From Chengkuizengella axinellae (GTDB lineage: Bacteria; Bacillota; Bacilli; Paenibacillales; KCTC-33759): a stretch of 64,000 bases of DNA. A program made the translations under genes and the position numbers. Below, piece after piece: positions 8,911 to 17,590 of the stretch. The DNA is taken from the NCBI RefSeq assembly GCF_030730905.1, contig NZ_JAVAMP010000003.1, forward strand, positions 230,059-294,058. The letters run 5' to 3'. The notes beneath the pieces are model-generated. The model made no database searches. It saw only the letters and a list, made by a program, of their open reading frames with translations, and was not told the DNA's origin. The first letter of the stretch is position 1, and each line of letters begins with the position of its first letter.

Positions 8911-9822
8911 TTATATTAATAAAGAAAAGAAACCACAGTTGATGATGGAAACTTGGATCTTAGGTTCATATTGCTGTCTTATTTCTTCTAAACGATTTTT
9001 AAATAAAATATTGATTTCGTTTTTATCTTCCTCCTCAGCAGCATCCACTAAATTTGAATAATAGGTTTCTATTCTTATAATCTCTTCACGAAGTCTTTCG
9101 TGAGCTCTCACAGCCCAACCTTGATCTAAAACTTTGACCTTATCAACAATGTTTTTATGTAATTCAGAAATAGCTCTATCCAAAGATATCATGGGTCGAA
9201 CATGTGTATTAGGAGGCATTTTTGCTGTTAAATCCTTTTTTAAGATACTTTCGTGGAATTGTGTTCTAATCTCACCTGTAGATAAGCAAATCCCTAACGA
9301 GTGTATTTCTGAACGTTTCAAGTCGCAAGTGAATTCAACTATAAAATTGACCCCTAACCAGGACATATATGCAATTGACTCTGAAACTGAAGTTTTATTA
9401 GGAACTTCATATAAATTCACATATCTCCCCTTTTGTCCAACAACGTGAAATACTTGCTCTAATTTTTGACTTCCATACGTCATATCCTGTTGAATGGATC
9501 TTTGATTTCCAGATAGAGGACTAATCCCTAAGTATCTGCCTAGAATGGTGTCTGATTGACTCATTGATTCTTTTTCTTGTTGTTTATTTTTTGATTTTGT
9601 TTGTTCATATGTTTCTGCGTCAAAAACAAATGTCAATCTCATTGTTTCAGGGGGAGCACCAGTACGCTCAACAAAGTTCCAATAATAATGTCGGTTGGTT
9701 AGCTCTCTGTCTGCTTCTGGTGATAGTTGAGCAACAACATGATCTGGAGCTTTTTCGATAATTTGGCACTGCTTGGATTCTAAATATTTCATTACATATT
9801 CATGAACTTGTTCTTTATTCAT
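8911..9822 (-). CDS. yqhG: YqhG family protein
   Basis: 303-aa protein matching B. subtilis YqhG, a conserved Bacillales protein of unknown function encoded beside the SNF2-type helicase YqhH. Recognisable stretches are the N-terminal KEQVHEYVMKYLESKQCQI, the NRHYYWNFVERTGAPPETM motif and the C-terminal helix with IEQ-type repeats ending in a beta strand. No membrane segment. The ATG overlaps the stop of yqhH by 4 bp, so the two are translationally coupled; the shared operon suggests a role with YqhH. Confidence 0.9.
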   Translation of the reverse strand: MNKEQVHEYVMKYLESKQCQIIEKAPDHVVAQLSPEADRELTNRHYYWNFVERTGAPPETMRLTFVFDAETYEQTKSKNKQQEKESMSQSDTILGRYLGISPLSGNQRSIQQDMTYGSQKLEQVFHVVGQKGRYVNLYEVPNKTSVSESIAYMSWLGVNFIVEFTCDLKRSEIHSLGICLSTGEIRTQFHESILKKDLTAKMPPNTHVRPMISLDRAISELHKNIVDKVKVLDQGWAVRAHERLREEIIRIETYYSNLVDAAEEEDKNEINILFKNRLEEIRQQYEPKIQVSIINCGFFSLLI

Positions 9823-11573
9823 GGACTCGCCTCTGGTTCTATTTGATTGAATTCCTTTTCACCGTAAACTTCCGTTTGTACTCTAGAAAATGAATCACCT
9901 AATTCATTAAACTTATTATGAATTTCTCGTTCGTTTTGTGATTCCAATATAATTTTGTATAAGTTTTTCTCGATTGATGAATTTTTTTCTAATCTTTCTA
10001 ATATGAGATCAAGACCTCCAACTACGGTTTCAAATAAATTTATTTTTTCATGTAATAAATGTAAAATATGCTCTTCGATAGTGCCTTTTGTAAATAAATT
10101 GTATATATGGACATCATTTTTTTGACCAAGTCTATGTACTCTTCCTATTCTTTGTTCAACACGCATAGGATTCCACGGCAAATCATAATTAATGACATGA
10201 TTACAAAATTGAAGGTTAATTCCTTCTCCACCTGCTTCTGTGGCTACCATCACCTGTGCTCTTTTGCGGAATAAATCCATCATCCAATCTTTTTTTCCAC
10301 GATTCATTCCTCCTCTGTAAGGAACAGAGACAATCTGGTGCTCTTTCAAAAAATTTAACAAGTATTCCTGAGTCGCTCGATATTCTGTAAATATAATGAC
10401 TTTATCATTGATTTGTTGAACTAATTCTAGGCTGCTTTTTGCTTTTGTATGACTGTTGATCTTTTTGATTTTATCCACAAGCGCCCATATCATTTCTCTA
10501 ATTGGAGAGTCCTCAGTGGTTTTTTTGAAAAGATTCACAAGTGTAACAAATACTGCATCTCTACTGCTGCATACTTCACGCTGCAATGTGATTAATGAAA
10601 ACAAAAATCCCATTGCACCATTGTTTTCCTCCGTTCTTTTTCTTACAAAATCGGTTACAGAAGTATACAGGTCATATTCTTCTTCTGATAATTTGAGAGG
10701 AATATTTCTCACATTTCTCTTTGTTAAATCTAATTGGCCATCACTTCTACGATTACGTATCATGACACTAGTGAGTTCTTCACGAAGTTGGGATTCATTT
10801 TTTGGAATTCTTTTATCTACGACATAGTTAGATTTAAACTGACTATCATTGCCTAATTGTCCAGGTTTTAAAATGGTAATTAAATTGTATAGTTCTTTTA
10901 GATCATTTTGGATTGGAGTAGCTGTAAGTAACAGACAATATTTCTTTCTAATTGAATTGATGAATTGATAGTTTGTCGTTTTTTTATTTTTTAATTTATG
11001 TGCTTCATCAACGATTAACATGTCATACTCTTTATCTAATACAATATCTCGATGGGGATTACGTTTTGCAGTGTCCACCGAAGCTACTATTATGTCATAT
11101 TGATCCCACATGTAGGCTTTTTTTTGCGCCACAGCAGGGATATTGAATTTCTGATTTAATTCTCTGACCCATTGTAAAACAAGTGAAGCTGGTACAAGAA
11201 TGAGTACTTTTTTTACAAGCTGACGAATCATATATTCTTTTAAAATCAATCCTGCTTCAATTGTTTTTCCTAGTCCTACTTCATCTGCTAAAATTGCACG
11301 GCCTCGCATCTCTGTAAGTACTTTTTTGGCTGTTGAAATTTGATGCGGCATAGGCTCTATGTTTGAAAGTTGATAAAGGGATTGCAGTTCATCGAAATCA
11401 GTAATAAGCCTGGAGTTTCCAGATTCATATGCTAGTTGATATAAATTCCAATCATCCCATGGACCGTTGGATTCAAATCGTTTTTTGATATCTGTTATCC
11501 AAGATTGATCAAAATGAATCTGAAGGTGTTCATTGAGTGAGTATGTTTGTTTCGTTTGATCCTTTGAATTCAA
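9819..11573 (-). CDS. yqhH: SNF2-family helicase YqhH
   Basis: DEAD/SNF2 superfamily 2 ATPase of 584 aa. Visible motifs are the Q-like region PHQISTAKKVL, Walker A LADEVGLGKTIEAGLIL, Walker B LIVDEAHKLKN, motif III LLLTATPIQND, and in the second lobe VIIFTEYRATQEYL, TEAGGEGINLQFC and the arginine-finger region QRIGRVHRLGQ. These place it with RapA/HepA-like single-protein SNF2 enzymes; the precise substrate (DNA, RNA polymerase or protein complex) is unknown. First gene of a two-gene operon with yqhG. In B. subtilis the glycine-cleavage genes lie beside this pair; here they are absent and divergent lipM follows directly. Confidence 0.93.
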   Translation of the reverse strand: MNSKDQTKQTYSLNEHLQIHFDQSWITDIKKRFESNGPWDDWNLYQLAYESGNSRLITDFDELQSLYQLSNIEPMPHQISTAKKVLTEMRGRAILADEVGLGKTIEAGLILKEYMIRQLVKKVLILVPASLVLQWVRELNQKFNIPAVAQKKAYMWDQYDIIVASVDTAKRNPHRDIVLDKEYDMLIVDEAHKLKNKKTTNYQFINSIRKKYCLLLTATPIQNDLKELYNLITILKPGQLGNDSQFKSNYVVDKRIPKNESQLREELTSVMIRNRRSDGQLDLTKRNVRNIPLKLSEEEYDLYTSVTDFVRKRTEENNGAMGFLFSLITLQREVCSSRDAVFVTLVNLFKKTTEDSPIREMIWALVDKIKKINSHTKAKSSLELVQQINDKVIIFTEYRATQEYLLNFLKEHQIVSVPYRGGMNRGKKDWMMDLFRKRAQVMVATEAGGEGINLQFCNHVINYDLPWNPMRVEQRIGRVHRLGQKNDVHIYNLFTKGTIEEHILHLLHEKINLFETVVGGLDLILERLEKNSSIEKNLYKIILESQNEREIHNKFNELGDSFSRVQTEVYGEKEFNQIEPEASP

Positions 11574-11749
11574 TTTGCACCCTCCTAGAATGAATAATCT
11601 ATGTAAGAATATTTAGTTTTCTTAGTATGCACCAATTCAAAGACTTTCATAACTATTTTCTAGTTTGATATAATACGAGCATACCCCAGAAAGTGAAGTC
11701 AATTTTTGTAGCGAATCTTTGAATGTTTTATATAGAGAGGATAATAAAT

Positions 11750-12592
11750 ATGAAAAACAAATGGCGTTTTATTCAATCTGCTAATTATTCACCTGCTGAG
11801 AATATGGCAATAGATGAAGCCATTCTAATCGCACATAGTGAAGGGAAAGTTCCACCTACATTACGTTTCTATGGATGGAATCCAGCGACGTTGTCAATAG
11901 GATATTTTCAAAAATCAGAGGAAATAGATTTAGAGGCAGTTAAAAATAAGGGAATTGGATTCGTCCGACGTCAAACAGGTGGAAGAGCTGTATTACATGA
12001 TCAAGAATTAACGTATAGTATGATTGTTTCAGAGAGTTATCCAGGATTGCCTAAAACAGTAAATGAAGCTTATCGAGTTCTTAGCCAAGGTTTGTTGTAT
12101 GGTTTTCAATCACTTGATCTAAGGGCTGAAATGGTGAATTTAGCTACCGAAGAAGAAAAACAGAAGTACGCTTCTGCAAGCTCTTCAGCATGTTTTGATT
12201 CTCCTTCTTGGTATGAATTAGTCGTTGAAGGTCGCAAAATTGCAGGTAGTGCCCAAACAAGGCAAAAAGGCGTAGTATTACAGCACGGGTCTATTTTATT
12301 AGAAATGGATATTGATTTGTTGTTTGATTTATTAAAGTATTCCAACCCTAAGATCAAAAAACGTTTGAAAGAATCTTTCACAAAAAAAGCAGTAGCGATT
12401 AATGATTTAAGACGTGATGTATCTTTAGATTCAGTTTCACTTATGGAAGTGGAAGCTGCTTTTAAAGCAGGAATTAGTAAAGGGATGGATATCGAATTGG
12501 AGGAGGAACAATTAACCTCATATGAATTAGAACTTGTTGATCAATTAGTGGAAGAAAAATACGGAAATGATGACTGGAATTACAGGAAATAG
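11750..12592 (+). CDS. lipM: Octanoyl-[GcvH]:protein N-octanoyltransferase
   Basis: LipM-type octanoyltransferase, the first step of lipoate assembly: it moves octanoate from acyl-ACP to the GcvH lipoyl domain through an acyl-cysteine. At 280 aa it matches B. subtilis LipM closely: RFYGWNPATLSIGYFQ, FVRRQTGGRAVLHDQELTYS, the active-site Cys148 in SACFDSPSWYELV and Lys163 in EGRKIAGSAQTRQ. The start at 11750 is preferred over 11723 because GAGAGG (11735-11740) stands nine bases ahead and the N-terminus KWRFIQSANYSPAENMA is conserved. A terminator hairpin follows. Confidence 0.95.
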   Translation: MKNKWRFIQSANYSPAENMAIDEAILIAHSEGKVPPTLRFYGWNPATLSIGYFQKSEEIDLEAVKNKGIGFVRRQTGGRAVLHDQELTYSMIVSESYPGLPKTVNEAYRVLSQGLLYGFQSLDLRAEMVNLATEEEKQKYASASSSACFDSPSWYELVVEGRKIAGSAQTRQKGVVLQHGSILLEMDIDLLFDLLKYSNPKIKKRLKESFTKKAVAINDLRRDVSLDSVSLMEVEAAFKAGISKGMDIELEEEQLTSYELELVDQLVEEKYGNDDWNYRK

Positions 12593-12672
12593 AAAACTCA
12601 AAAGCAAAATAAAACATTTTTTGTAAAATTTTATTATATTTCTAATTTTAATGAAAGAAAAAAATACAAGTT

Positions 12673-12724
12673 GAAAAATAGACGTGTGGATAATAAAAAA
12701 GCCCATACGTCTATTTTTATTTTT
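12673..12724 (+). terminator. Terminator after lipM
   Basis: Stem of AAATAGACGTGTGG with CCATACGTCTATTTTT (one or two mismatches) followed by a T-rich tail. It separates lipM from the biosynthetic operon beginning near 13 kb. Confidence 0.8.
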
Positions 12725-13044
12725 ATTCAAAAGTTAAAAAGTATATTTTTTCATAAATACGCTTTCATCCTTGTTGATTATAGAAATTATATATGAGTTA
12801 TTGTTTAAAAATGAATTAATATGCATTGAAGTGAATTAATTATTACGAAGTCAAATGTGATGACAGATCTATGTCTCCATGACTAATGGTTAAAAAAACA
12901 TGACTAATGACATCTAGTTTTCCAACATGAATCAACTTTATGATATGGATTATGAAATCAAAAACATTTTTTGGATAACTTGTTTAAAGTTTCTGGATGA
13001 GATGTCCATAATTGAAATCGATAATCAAAGGAGTTGAACATGAA
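12725..13044 (+). promoter_or_regulatory. Upstream control region of the 13-26 kb operon
   Basis: AT-rich region without a supported gene. It holds two identical 11-bp direct repeats, CATGACTAATG at 12878-12888 and 12899-12909, whose starts are exactly 21 bp (two helical turns) apart. A possible -10 (TATGAT, 12939-12944) lies about 30 bp downstream. The repeats are therefore placed like activator sites for a dimeric regulator. Which protein binds is not known. Confidence 0.5.
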
Positions 13045-13299
13045 TTGAATTTAAAAGAACAAATAGCAGATAGTGTCTCTGAGGTTTTAAACAAAAACCC
13101 TGAAGAAATGAGAAGGATGTCTGGTGATGAATTATTAAACATAGTTGGTATGGATTCCATAAATTGTATGGAGATTGTTGTTAGCATTGAAGAAAAATTT
13201 TCTGTCGTATTTAATGACGATGAATTGTTAATCGATAATTTAAATACCATTAACAAATTGTGTGCAATTGTAGAAAAAAAACTTAAGCAAGTTGTATAA
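13045..13299 (+). CDS. Acyl carrier protein 1 (BtrI-like role)
   Basis: 84-aa carrier protein with the phosphopantetheine attachment Ser38 in VGMDSINCMEIV, and a helix pattern typical of ACP/PCP domains (acidic, EEKF in helix II-III). The start is not ATG: GGAG (13030-13033) precedes TTG 13045, which yields the same 84-aa length as the second carrier at 18785. The ATG at 13040 meets a stop after two codons, and the TTG at 13012 has no site. First gene of the operon, 12 bp before the ABC ATPase. By analogy with butirosin BtrI it could hold an aminoacyl thioester; this is inference. Confidence 0.85.
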   Translation: MNLKEQIADSVSEVLNKNPEEMRRMSGDELLNIVGMDSINCMEIVVSIEEKFSVVFNDDELLIDNLNTINKLCAIVEKKLKQVV

Positions 13300-13311
13300 A
13301 GGGGGAATAAG

Positions 13312-14322
13312 ATGGCTTTCATTGAAGTTCATGATTTAGTGAAAGAATACAAAGTAAATATAAGAAATAAAGGTTTGATCGGTTCCATTAAAAGTTTGTT
13401 GATTCCTGAGTATACGATGAAAAGTGCAGTGGATGGAATTAATTTCACCATTGAAGAAGGAGAGACAGTAGGTTTTATTGGACCTAACGGGGCGGGTAAA
13501 TCCACAACTGTTAAAATGCTGACAGGAATTTTAGTTCCTACATCTGGATCAATAACCATAGGGGGATTGTCACCATATAAAGATAGAAAACTGAATACAG
13601 CTAAATTGGGTGTTGTTTTTGGCCAAAGGTCGCAACTATGGTGGGATTTACCTGTGATCGACACATTTGATCTGTTGAAATATATTTATAAGATCCCAGA
13701 GAACATACATAAATCAAATATTGAACATTTTAGTGAGATTTTAGGGCTGGATGAATTTATCAAACAACCTGTTAGACAGCTTAGCTTAGGACAGCGAATG
13801 AGAGCAGAAATTGCAGCATCATTACTCCATAACCCTGAAATCATTTTTTTTGATGAACCTACAATTGGTCTTGACGTCGTAGCGAAAGAGAAAATACGAG
13901 AATTTGTGAAATTTATCAATAAAGAGCGAAACACAACCATGTTATTTACAACACATGACATGGTAGATATTGAAAAAACTTGCGATAGAATGATCATTAT
14001 TGACCATGGCAAAAAAATATATGATGGGACCGTTGAAGAAATCAAAGATACTTATGGCGGCAATCGGATCCTATCTGTTGAATTTGGTCAAAATTATGAA
14101 AATATCCTTATGTCGGGACTGGAACTAATAGAGGAAAAAGGGAATAAGAAACACTTTAAGTTTGCAAAAGATGATTTCCAAGTTTCGTATCTTATTCAAA
14201 AATTAAGTCAGCAATATGAAATTTTGGATATTACGGTTCAGGAACCTGAAATCGATGGCATTATAAGAGAGATCTATCAAGGAGGGATTAAATTGAATGA
14301 GAGTTTATCTGGAGTTTGCTAA
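13312..14322 (+). CDS. ABC-2 type exporter, ATP-binding protein
   Basis: 336-aa ABC ATPase of the ABC-2/DrrA-like group. Motifs: Walker A GPNGAGKST (57-65), Q-loop near FGQRSQLWWDLP, a signature of the form LSLGQ (about 157), Walker B IIFFDEPT (about 179) and switch His in TTHDMVD. The C-terminal extension of about 90 residues is usual for the subgroup whose permeases are of the ABC2_membrane_6 (DUF990) type, which fits the two genes after it. The next gene begins 26 bp inside this frame, so translation is coupled. The set probably exports the product of the operon and may give self-protection. Confidence 0.9.
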   Translation: MAFIEVHDLVKEYKVNIRNKGLIGSIKSLLIPEYTMKSAVDGINFTIEEGETVGFIGPNGAGKSTTVKMLTGILVPTSGSITIGGLSPYKDRKLNTAKLGVVFGQRSQLWWDLPVIDTFDLLKYIYKIPENIHKSNIEHFSEILGLDEFIKQPVRQLSLGQRMRAEIAASLLHNPEIIFFDEPTIGLDVVAKEKIREFVKFINKERNTTMLFTTHDMVDIEKTCDRMIIIDHGKKIYDGTVEEIKDTYGGNRILSVEFGQNYENILMSGLELIEEKGNKKHFKFAKDDFQVSYLIQKLSQQYEILDITVQEPEIDGIIREIYQGGIKLNESLSGVC

Positions 14323-15085
14323 AAAATCCTTCCAAAATAGTATTGTGTATCGAATGGACTATTTTGCTGGTGTAATTAATGCCATTGTCATGATATTAGT
14401 GAATATCTACATTTGGAAAGCAATTTATGAAGAGGAAGCGGCTATTGAAGGAGTTCAGTTTAAAATTATTGTTACGTATATCATCATTTCCTTTCTAATG
14501 CAGATGGTCTATATGATGGATGAATATTTTATAGAGAATAAAGTTCGAAGCGGGCTCATTTCAATGGATATGTTGAAACCTATTCATTTCAGATGGTACG
14601 TATTCTCCTATAACATAGGCACGGTTGTTTTTAGACTGCTTTTGCAATTTACTCCCGCTATTATTGTCTCTATTTTTCTGTTTAATTTATTAGGTCCATT
14701 CTCAGTTTTATACTTTAGTTACTTTTTGTTGAGTGCAGTGTTAGGTTATCTAGTTTTATACAATTTGAATTTTATCGTATGGATCAGCTCTTTTTGGTTT
14801 TATTGGACGTTCAGTTTAGTAACCATTAAAGATGCAGCTGTCATGATTTTATCAGGTGCTATGATTCCCCTTTGGTTTATGCCAGAATGGTTGGTTGATT
14901 TTATTAAATTAACCCCCTTTGATGCCATTTTTTATATTCCAATTAGAGTATATTTAGGCATGGTTCCAGAGCAAGAAATTCTTTCAGCATTATTTCGACA
15001 GGTCATGTGGATTTTCATCTTGTTTCTCATTGGTCAGTTGTTATGGAAGGCAGCGACGAAAAAATTAGTCGTTCAGGGGGGATAG
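14297..15085 (+). CDS. ABC-2 family permease subunit 1
   Basis: 262-aa membrane protein with six hydrophobic segments and the pattern of ABC-2 permeases paired with DrrA-like ATPases (N-terminal short helix RVYLEFAKKSFQNS, a cytosolic amphipathic stretch, then MILSGAMIPLWFMPEWL between TM4 and TM6). The ATG lies 26 bp inside the ATPase frame after GGAGGG (14281-14286). It probably pairs with the next gene to form a heteromeric channel. Confidence 0.88.
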   Translation: MRVYLEFAKKSFQNSIVYRMDYFAGVINAIVMILVNIYIWKAIYEEEAAIEGVQFKIIVTYIIISFLMQMVYMMDEYFIENKVRSGLISMDMLKPIHFRWYVFSYNIGTVVFRLLLQFTPAIIVSIFLFNLLGPFSVLYFSYFLLSAVLGYLVLYNLNFIVWISSFWFYWTFSLVTIKDAAVMILSGAMIPLWFMPEWLVDFIKLTPFDAIFYIPIRVYLGMVPEQEILSALFRQVMWIFILFLIGQLLWKAATKKLVVQGG

Positions 15086-15105
15086 TTTTGAGAGGAAATA
15101 CACTC

Positions 15106-15918
15106 ATGAATTTGTTCATTATATTTTATCAGTATTCAAAATTGAGCTTAAAAACTATGCTGGAATATAAATTTGATCGCACCTTTATTACGTTAGCTAT
15201 TTTCTTCAGAGAAATGATTAGCGTTGTGGTGATGTTTCTCATCCTTACACGATTTCTTCATATCAAGGATTGGCAGTTGTTTGAATTGTTTTTTTTGTAC
15301 AGCTTTTTATTTCTCTCTTATAGTCTATTTATCTTCCTATTTGCAGGAATAAGAGATTTTGATCATATGATTCACTCTGGAGAATTCGATCGCTTTTTGA
15401 CTAGACCGCTCGGATTAATGTTTCAAATCGTGGCATCTCGAGTAGATTATCCTGCGACACTTGGACATGGCATTGTAGGGATTATTCTTTTCATGTTCAC
15501 AGCCTCAAATGTAGGGATTGATTGGAACATCCAAAATATTATTTATTACATTATTGCTTTAATTGGAGGTGCAATCATTCAAGCTTCTATTTTTATGATT
15601 TCTGCAAGTTTCAGCTTTTGGACTATTAGGGTAGAAAATTTGAGGAATTTAATCTTTTTTAATTCTAGGAGAATAGCAGGTTATCCTATCAGTTTTTACC
15701 CTTCAATAATTCAGAAAATTCTGATTTTTGTAATTCCATTTGCTTTTGTGAATTACTTCCCAGCTCAATATTATTTAGGAAAAGAAGACATCGAGCTTTT
15801 CTGGGGAGGGTACATGTATCTTACTCCGTTTGTTGGCATCATAATGTTTTTCATCGTTTATTTGTTTTGGAAAATGGGGGTGAGAAGTTATTCTAGCTCA
15901 GGAAATTCCATGTATTAG
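15106..15918 (+). CDS. ABC-2 family permease subunit 2 (DUF990-like)
   Basis: 270-aa polytopic protein resembling ABC2_membrane_6 permeases: MNLFIIFYQYSKLSLKTMLE at the N-terminus, FDHMIHSGEFDRFLTRPLG after TM2, and six hydrophobic segments. Two starts are possible, TTG 15088 (after GGGGGA) and ATG 15106 (after AGAGG at 15091-15095); the ATG gives the N-terminus typical of the family. It lies immediately after subunit 1. Completes a three-gene exporter. Confidence 0.87.
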   Translation: MNLFIIFYQYSKLSLKTMLEYKFDRTFITLAIFFREMISVVVMFLILTRFLHIKDWQLFELFFLYSFLFLSYSLFIFLFAGIRDFDHMIHSGEFDRFLTRPLGLMFQIVASRVDYPATLGHGIVGIILFMFTASNVGIDWNIQNIIYYIIALIGGAIIQASIFMISASFSFWTIRVENLRNLIFFNSRRIAGYPISFYPSIIQKILIFVIPFAFVNYFPAQYYLGKEDIELFWGGYMYLTPFVGIIMFFIVYLFWKMGVRSYSSSGNSMY

Positions 15919-15969
15919 AGGATAAGAAAGTGATAGATGTATTTTTTAATAGGAAAGAGGAGAGAGAGT

Positions 15970-17562
15970 TTGAATGAGAAGCAGAGTGTAAAAAAATATA
16001 CAAATGTGATTGTGTTAGGTTTCATTTTGTTTGCAGCCATGATGTTCATCTTGATTAAAACGATTAATTTTAACGATGTACTCTTAAAGATAGGGTATTA
16101 CGATCAAAAGATCAGTATCGTAAATACAGCGGATATACACGGACATATCATTTATGAGGAAGCTAATGGTGGATACTATAGTGTTGATGAAGTGAATTAT
16201 CAGATGGGAATGCCTTTAATGAAATCGATTGTTGATGAAATAAAAGAGAGTAATCCAAATCATCTCTTTCTGGATAGTGGGGATATGTTCCATGGTACAA
16301 ATGAAGCCAACATAAATGAAGGAGAAGGGATTGTAAAGATTGCAAATTTAATGGGATATGATGCGATGGTAGCAGGAAATCATGATTTCAACTTTGGTTT
16401 TGAAAGAATGATAGAAATTAAAAATGAACTGCAATTCCCTATCCTAACGGCAAATGTTCATAAAGATGGTGAACTTGTATTTGATCAGTATAAAGTCGTA
16501 GAAGTGGGTGGTAAAAAAATTGGATTATTTGGACTTATCGTTCCGGAATCAAAATCAAACATGAATGTAATAGATTCAAATGGGATCATGTTTGAGGACC
16601 CACTGATCGCTTCTGAAAGGGTTATACCTTTATTAAAAGAAGAAGGGGTTGATGCAATAATACTCATATCACATTTAGGGGATGAGGTCGATAAAGAATT
16701 AGTACAGAAAGTTGATGGCATTGATTTAGTATTAAGTGGCCATCATCATTGGCTCTATCAAGAAGCAGAAAAAGTAAAAAATTCGTATGTTGTTGAAGCT
16801 GGTGGATACAGTACCCATGTAGGGCATGCAGAAATGTACTTTAAAGATGGAAGAGTAGAGAAGGTAGCTTGGGAAGTCCTTCAAACCACGGATCTTTCGA
16901 GAGAAGACACACAACTTGCCGAAGTTGCCAATGTGTATTATGAAATTGCATTGGAGCAGGGAAAAGAAGTGGTTGGTGAATCAACCGTAGATTTAAATGG
17001 AATTCGTTCACAAGTAAGATCAACTGAAACCAATCTAGCGAACCTCATTACAGATGCCATGAAAATAGAGGGAGATGCAGAGATCGCTTTACTAAATGGT
17101 GGGGGAATTCGAGAAAGTATCCCGTCAGGTTCGATTAATTTATACAACATTGGCAAACCACTCCCTTTTGTAAATTCACTTGTCACAGTTGAAATGAAAG
17201 GAGAAAAAATATATGAGGCACTTGAAAGAGGATTAAGAGAGTGGCCAAATGGTTCGAATAACGGTGGATTTCTTCATGTATCAGGAATCAATTATGAGTT
17301 TGATGGCTCCAAACCTGCTGGTGAAAGGTTGGTCAACGTAATTAAGAATGGAAAACCGCTAGATAAGAACACATTATACAAGGTTGCAACTAATGATTTT
17401 TTAGTCAATGGTGGAGATGATTTTGAAGAGTTCGAGGATGCTGACTTAATCAGTAGAGGAAAACTATTAAGAGAGGTACTTGCCGATTATATCCAAAAAG
17501 AGAGTAGGGTATCTCCTCAGGTTGAAGGAAGAATTACGATATTGAATCAAAGGTATAACTAA
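15970..17562 (+). CDS. Exported 5'-nucleotidase/metallophosphoesterase
   Basis: Two-domain 5'-nucleotidase family protein of about 530 aa. An N-terminal hydrophobic segment (VIVLGFILFAAMMFILI) places the enzyme outside the membrane, as anchor or signal. The metallophosphoesterase domain carries NTADIHGHI, LDSGDMFHG, AGNHDFNFG, a His in ISHLGDE and SGHHHW, covering the two-metal ligands. The C-terminal nucleotidase domain shows LLNGGGIRES and NDFLVNGGDDFEEF. The TTG at 15970 is preferred since it follows AGGAGAGAG; the ATG at 15937 has no clear site. Presence inside a biosynthetic operon is unusual and suggests extracellular removal of a phosphate or nucleotide group, which is inference. Confidence 0.88.
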   Translation: MNEKQSVKKYTNVIVLGFILFAAMMFILIKTINFNDVLLKIGYYDQKISIVNTADIHGHIIYEEANGGYYSVDEVNYQMGMPLMKSIVDEIKESNPNHLFLDSGDMFHGTNEANINEGEGIVKIANLMGYDAMVAGNHDFNFGFERMIEIKNELQFPILTANVHKDGELVFDQYKVVEVGGKKIGLFGLIVPESKSNMNVIDSNGIMFEDPLIASERVIPLLKEEGVDAIILISHLGDEVDKELVQKVDGIDLVLSGHHHWLYQEAEKVKNSYVVEAGGYSTHVGHAEMYFKDGRVEKVAWEVLQTTDLSREDTQLAEVANVYYEIALEQGKEVVGESTVDLNGIRSQVRSTETNLANLITDAMKIEGDAEIALLNGGGIRESIPSGSINLYNIGKPLPFVNSLVTVEMKGEKIYEALERGLREWPNGSNNGGFLHVSGINYEFDGSKPAGERLVNVIKNGKPLDKNTLYKVATNDFLVNGGDDFEEFEDADLISRGKLLREVLADYIQKESRVSPQVEGRITILNQRYN

Positions 17563-17590
17563 ATATTTTAATCTAAGGAGGTGATTGAGG

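Noticed and set aside
12984..13322. Long minus-strand open frame opposite carrier protein 1
   Set aside because: Antisense shadow of a clear carrier-protein gene; no ribosome site and no family resemblance.
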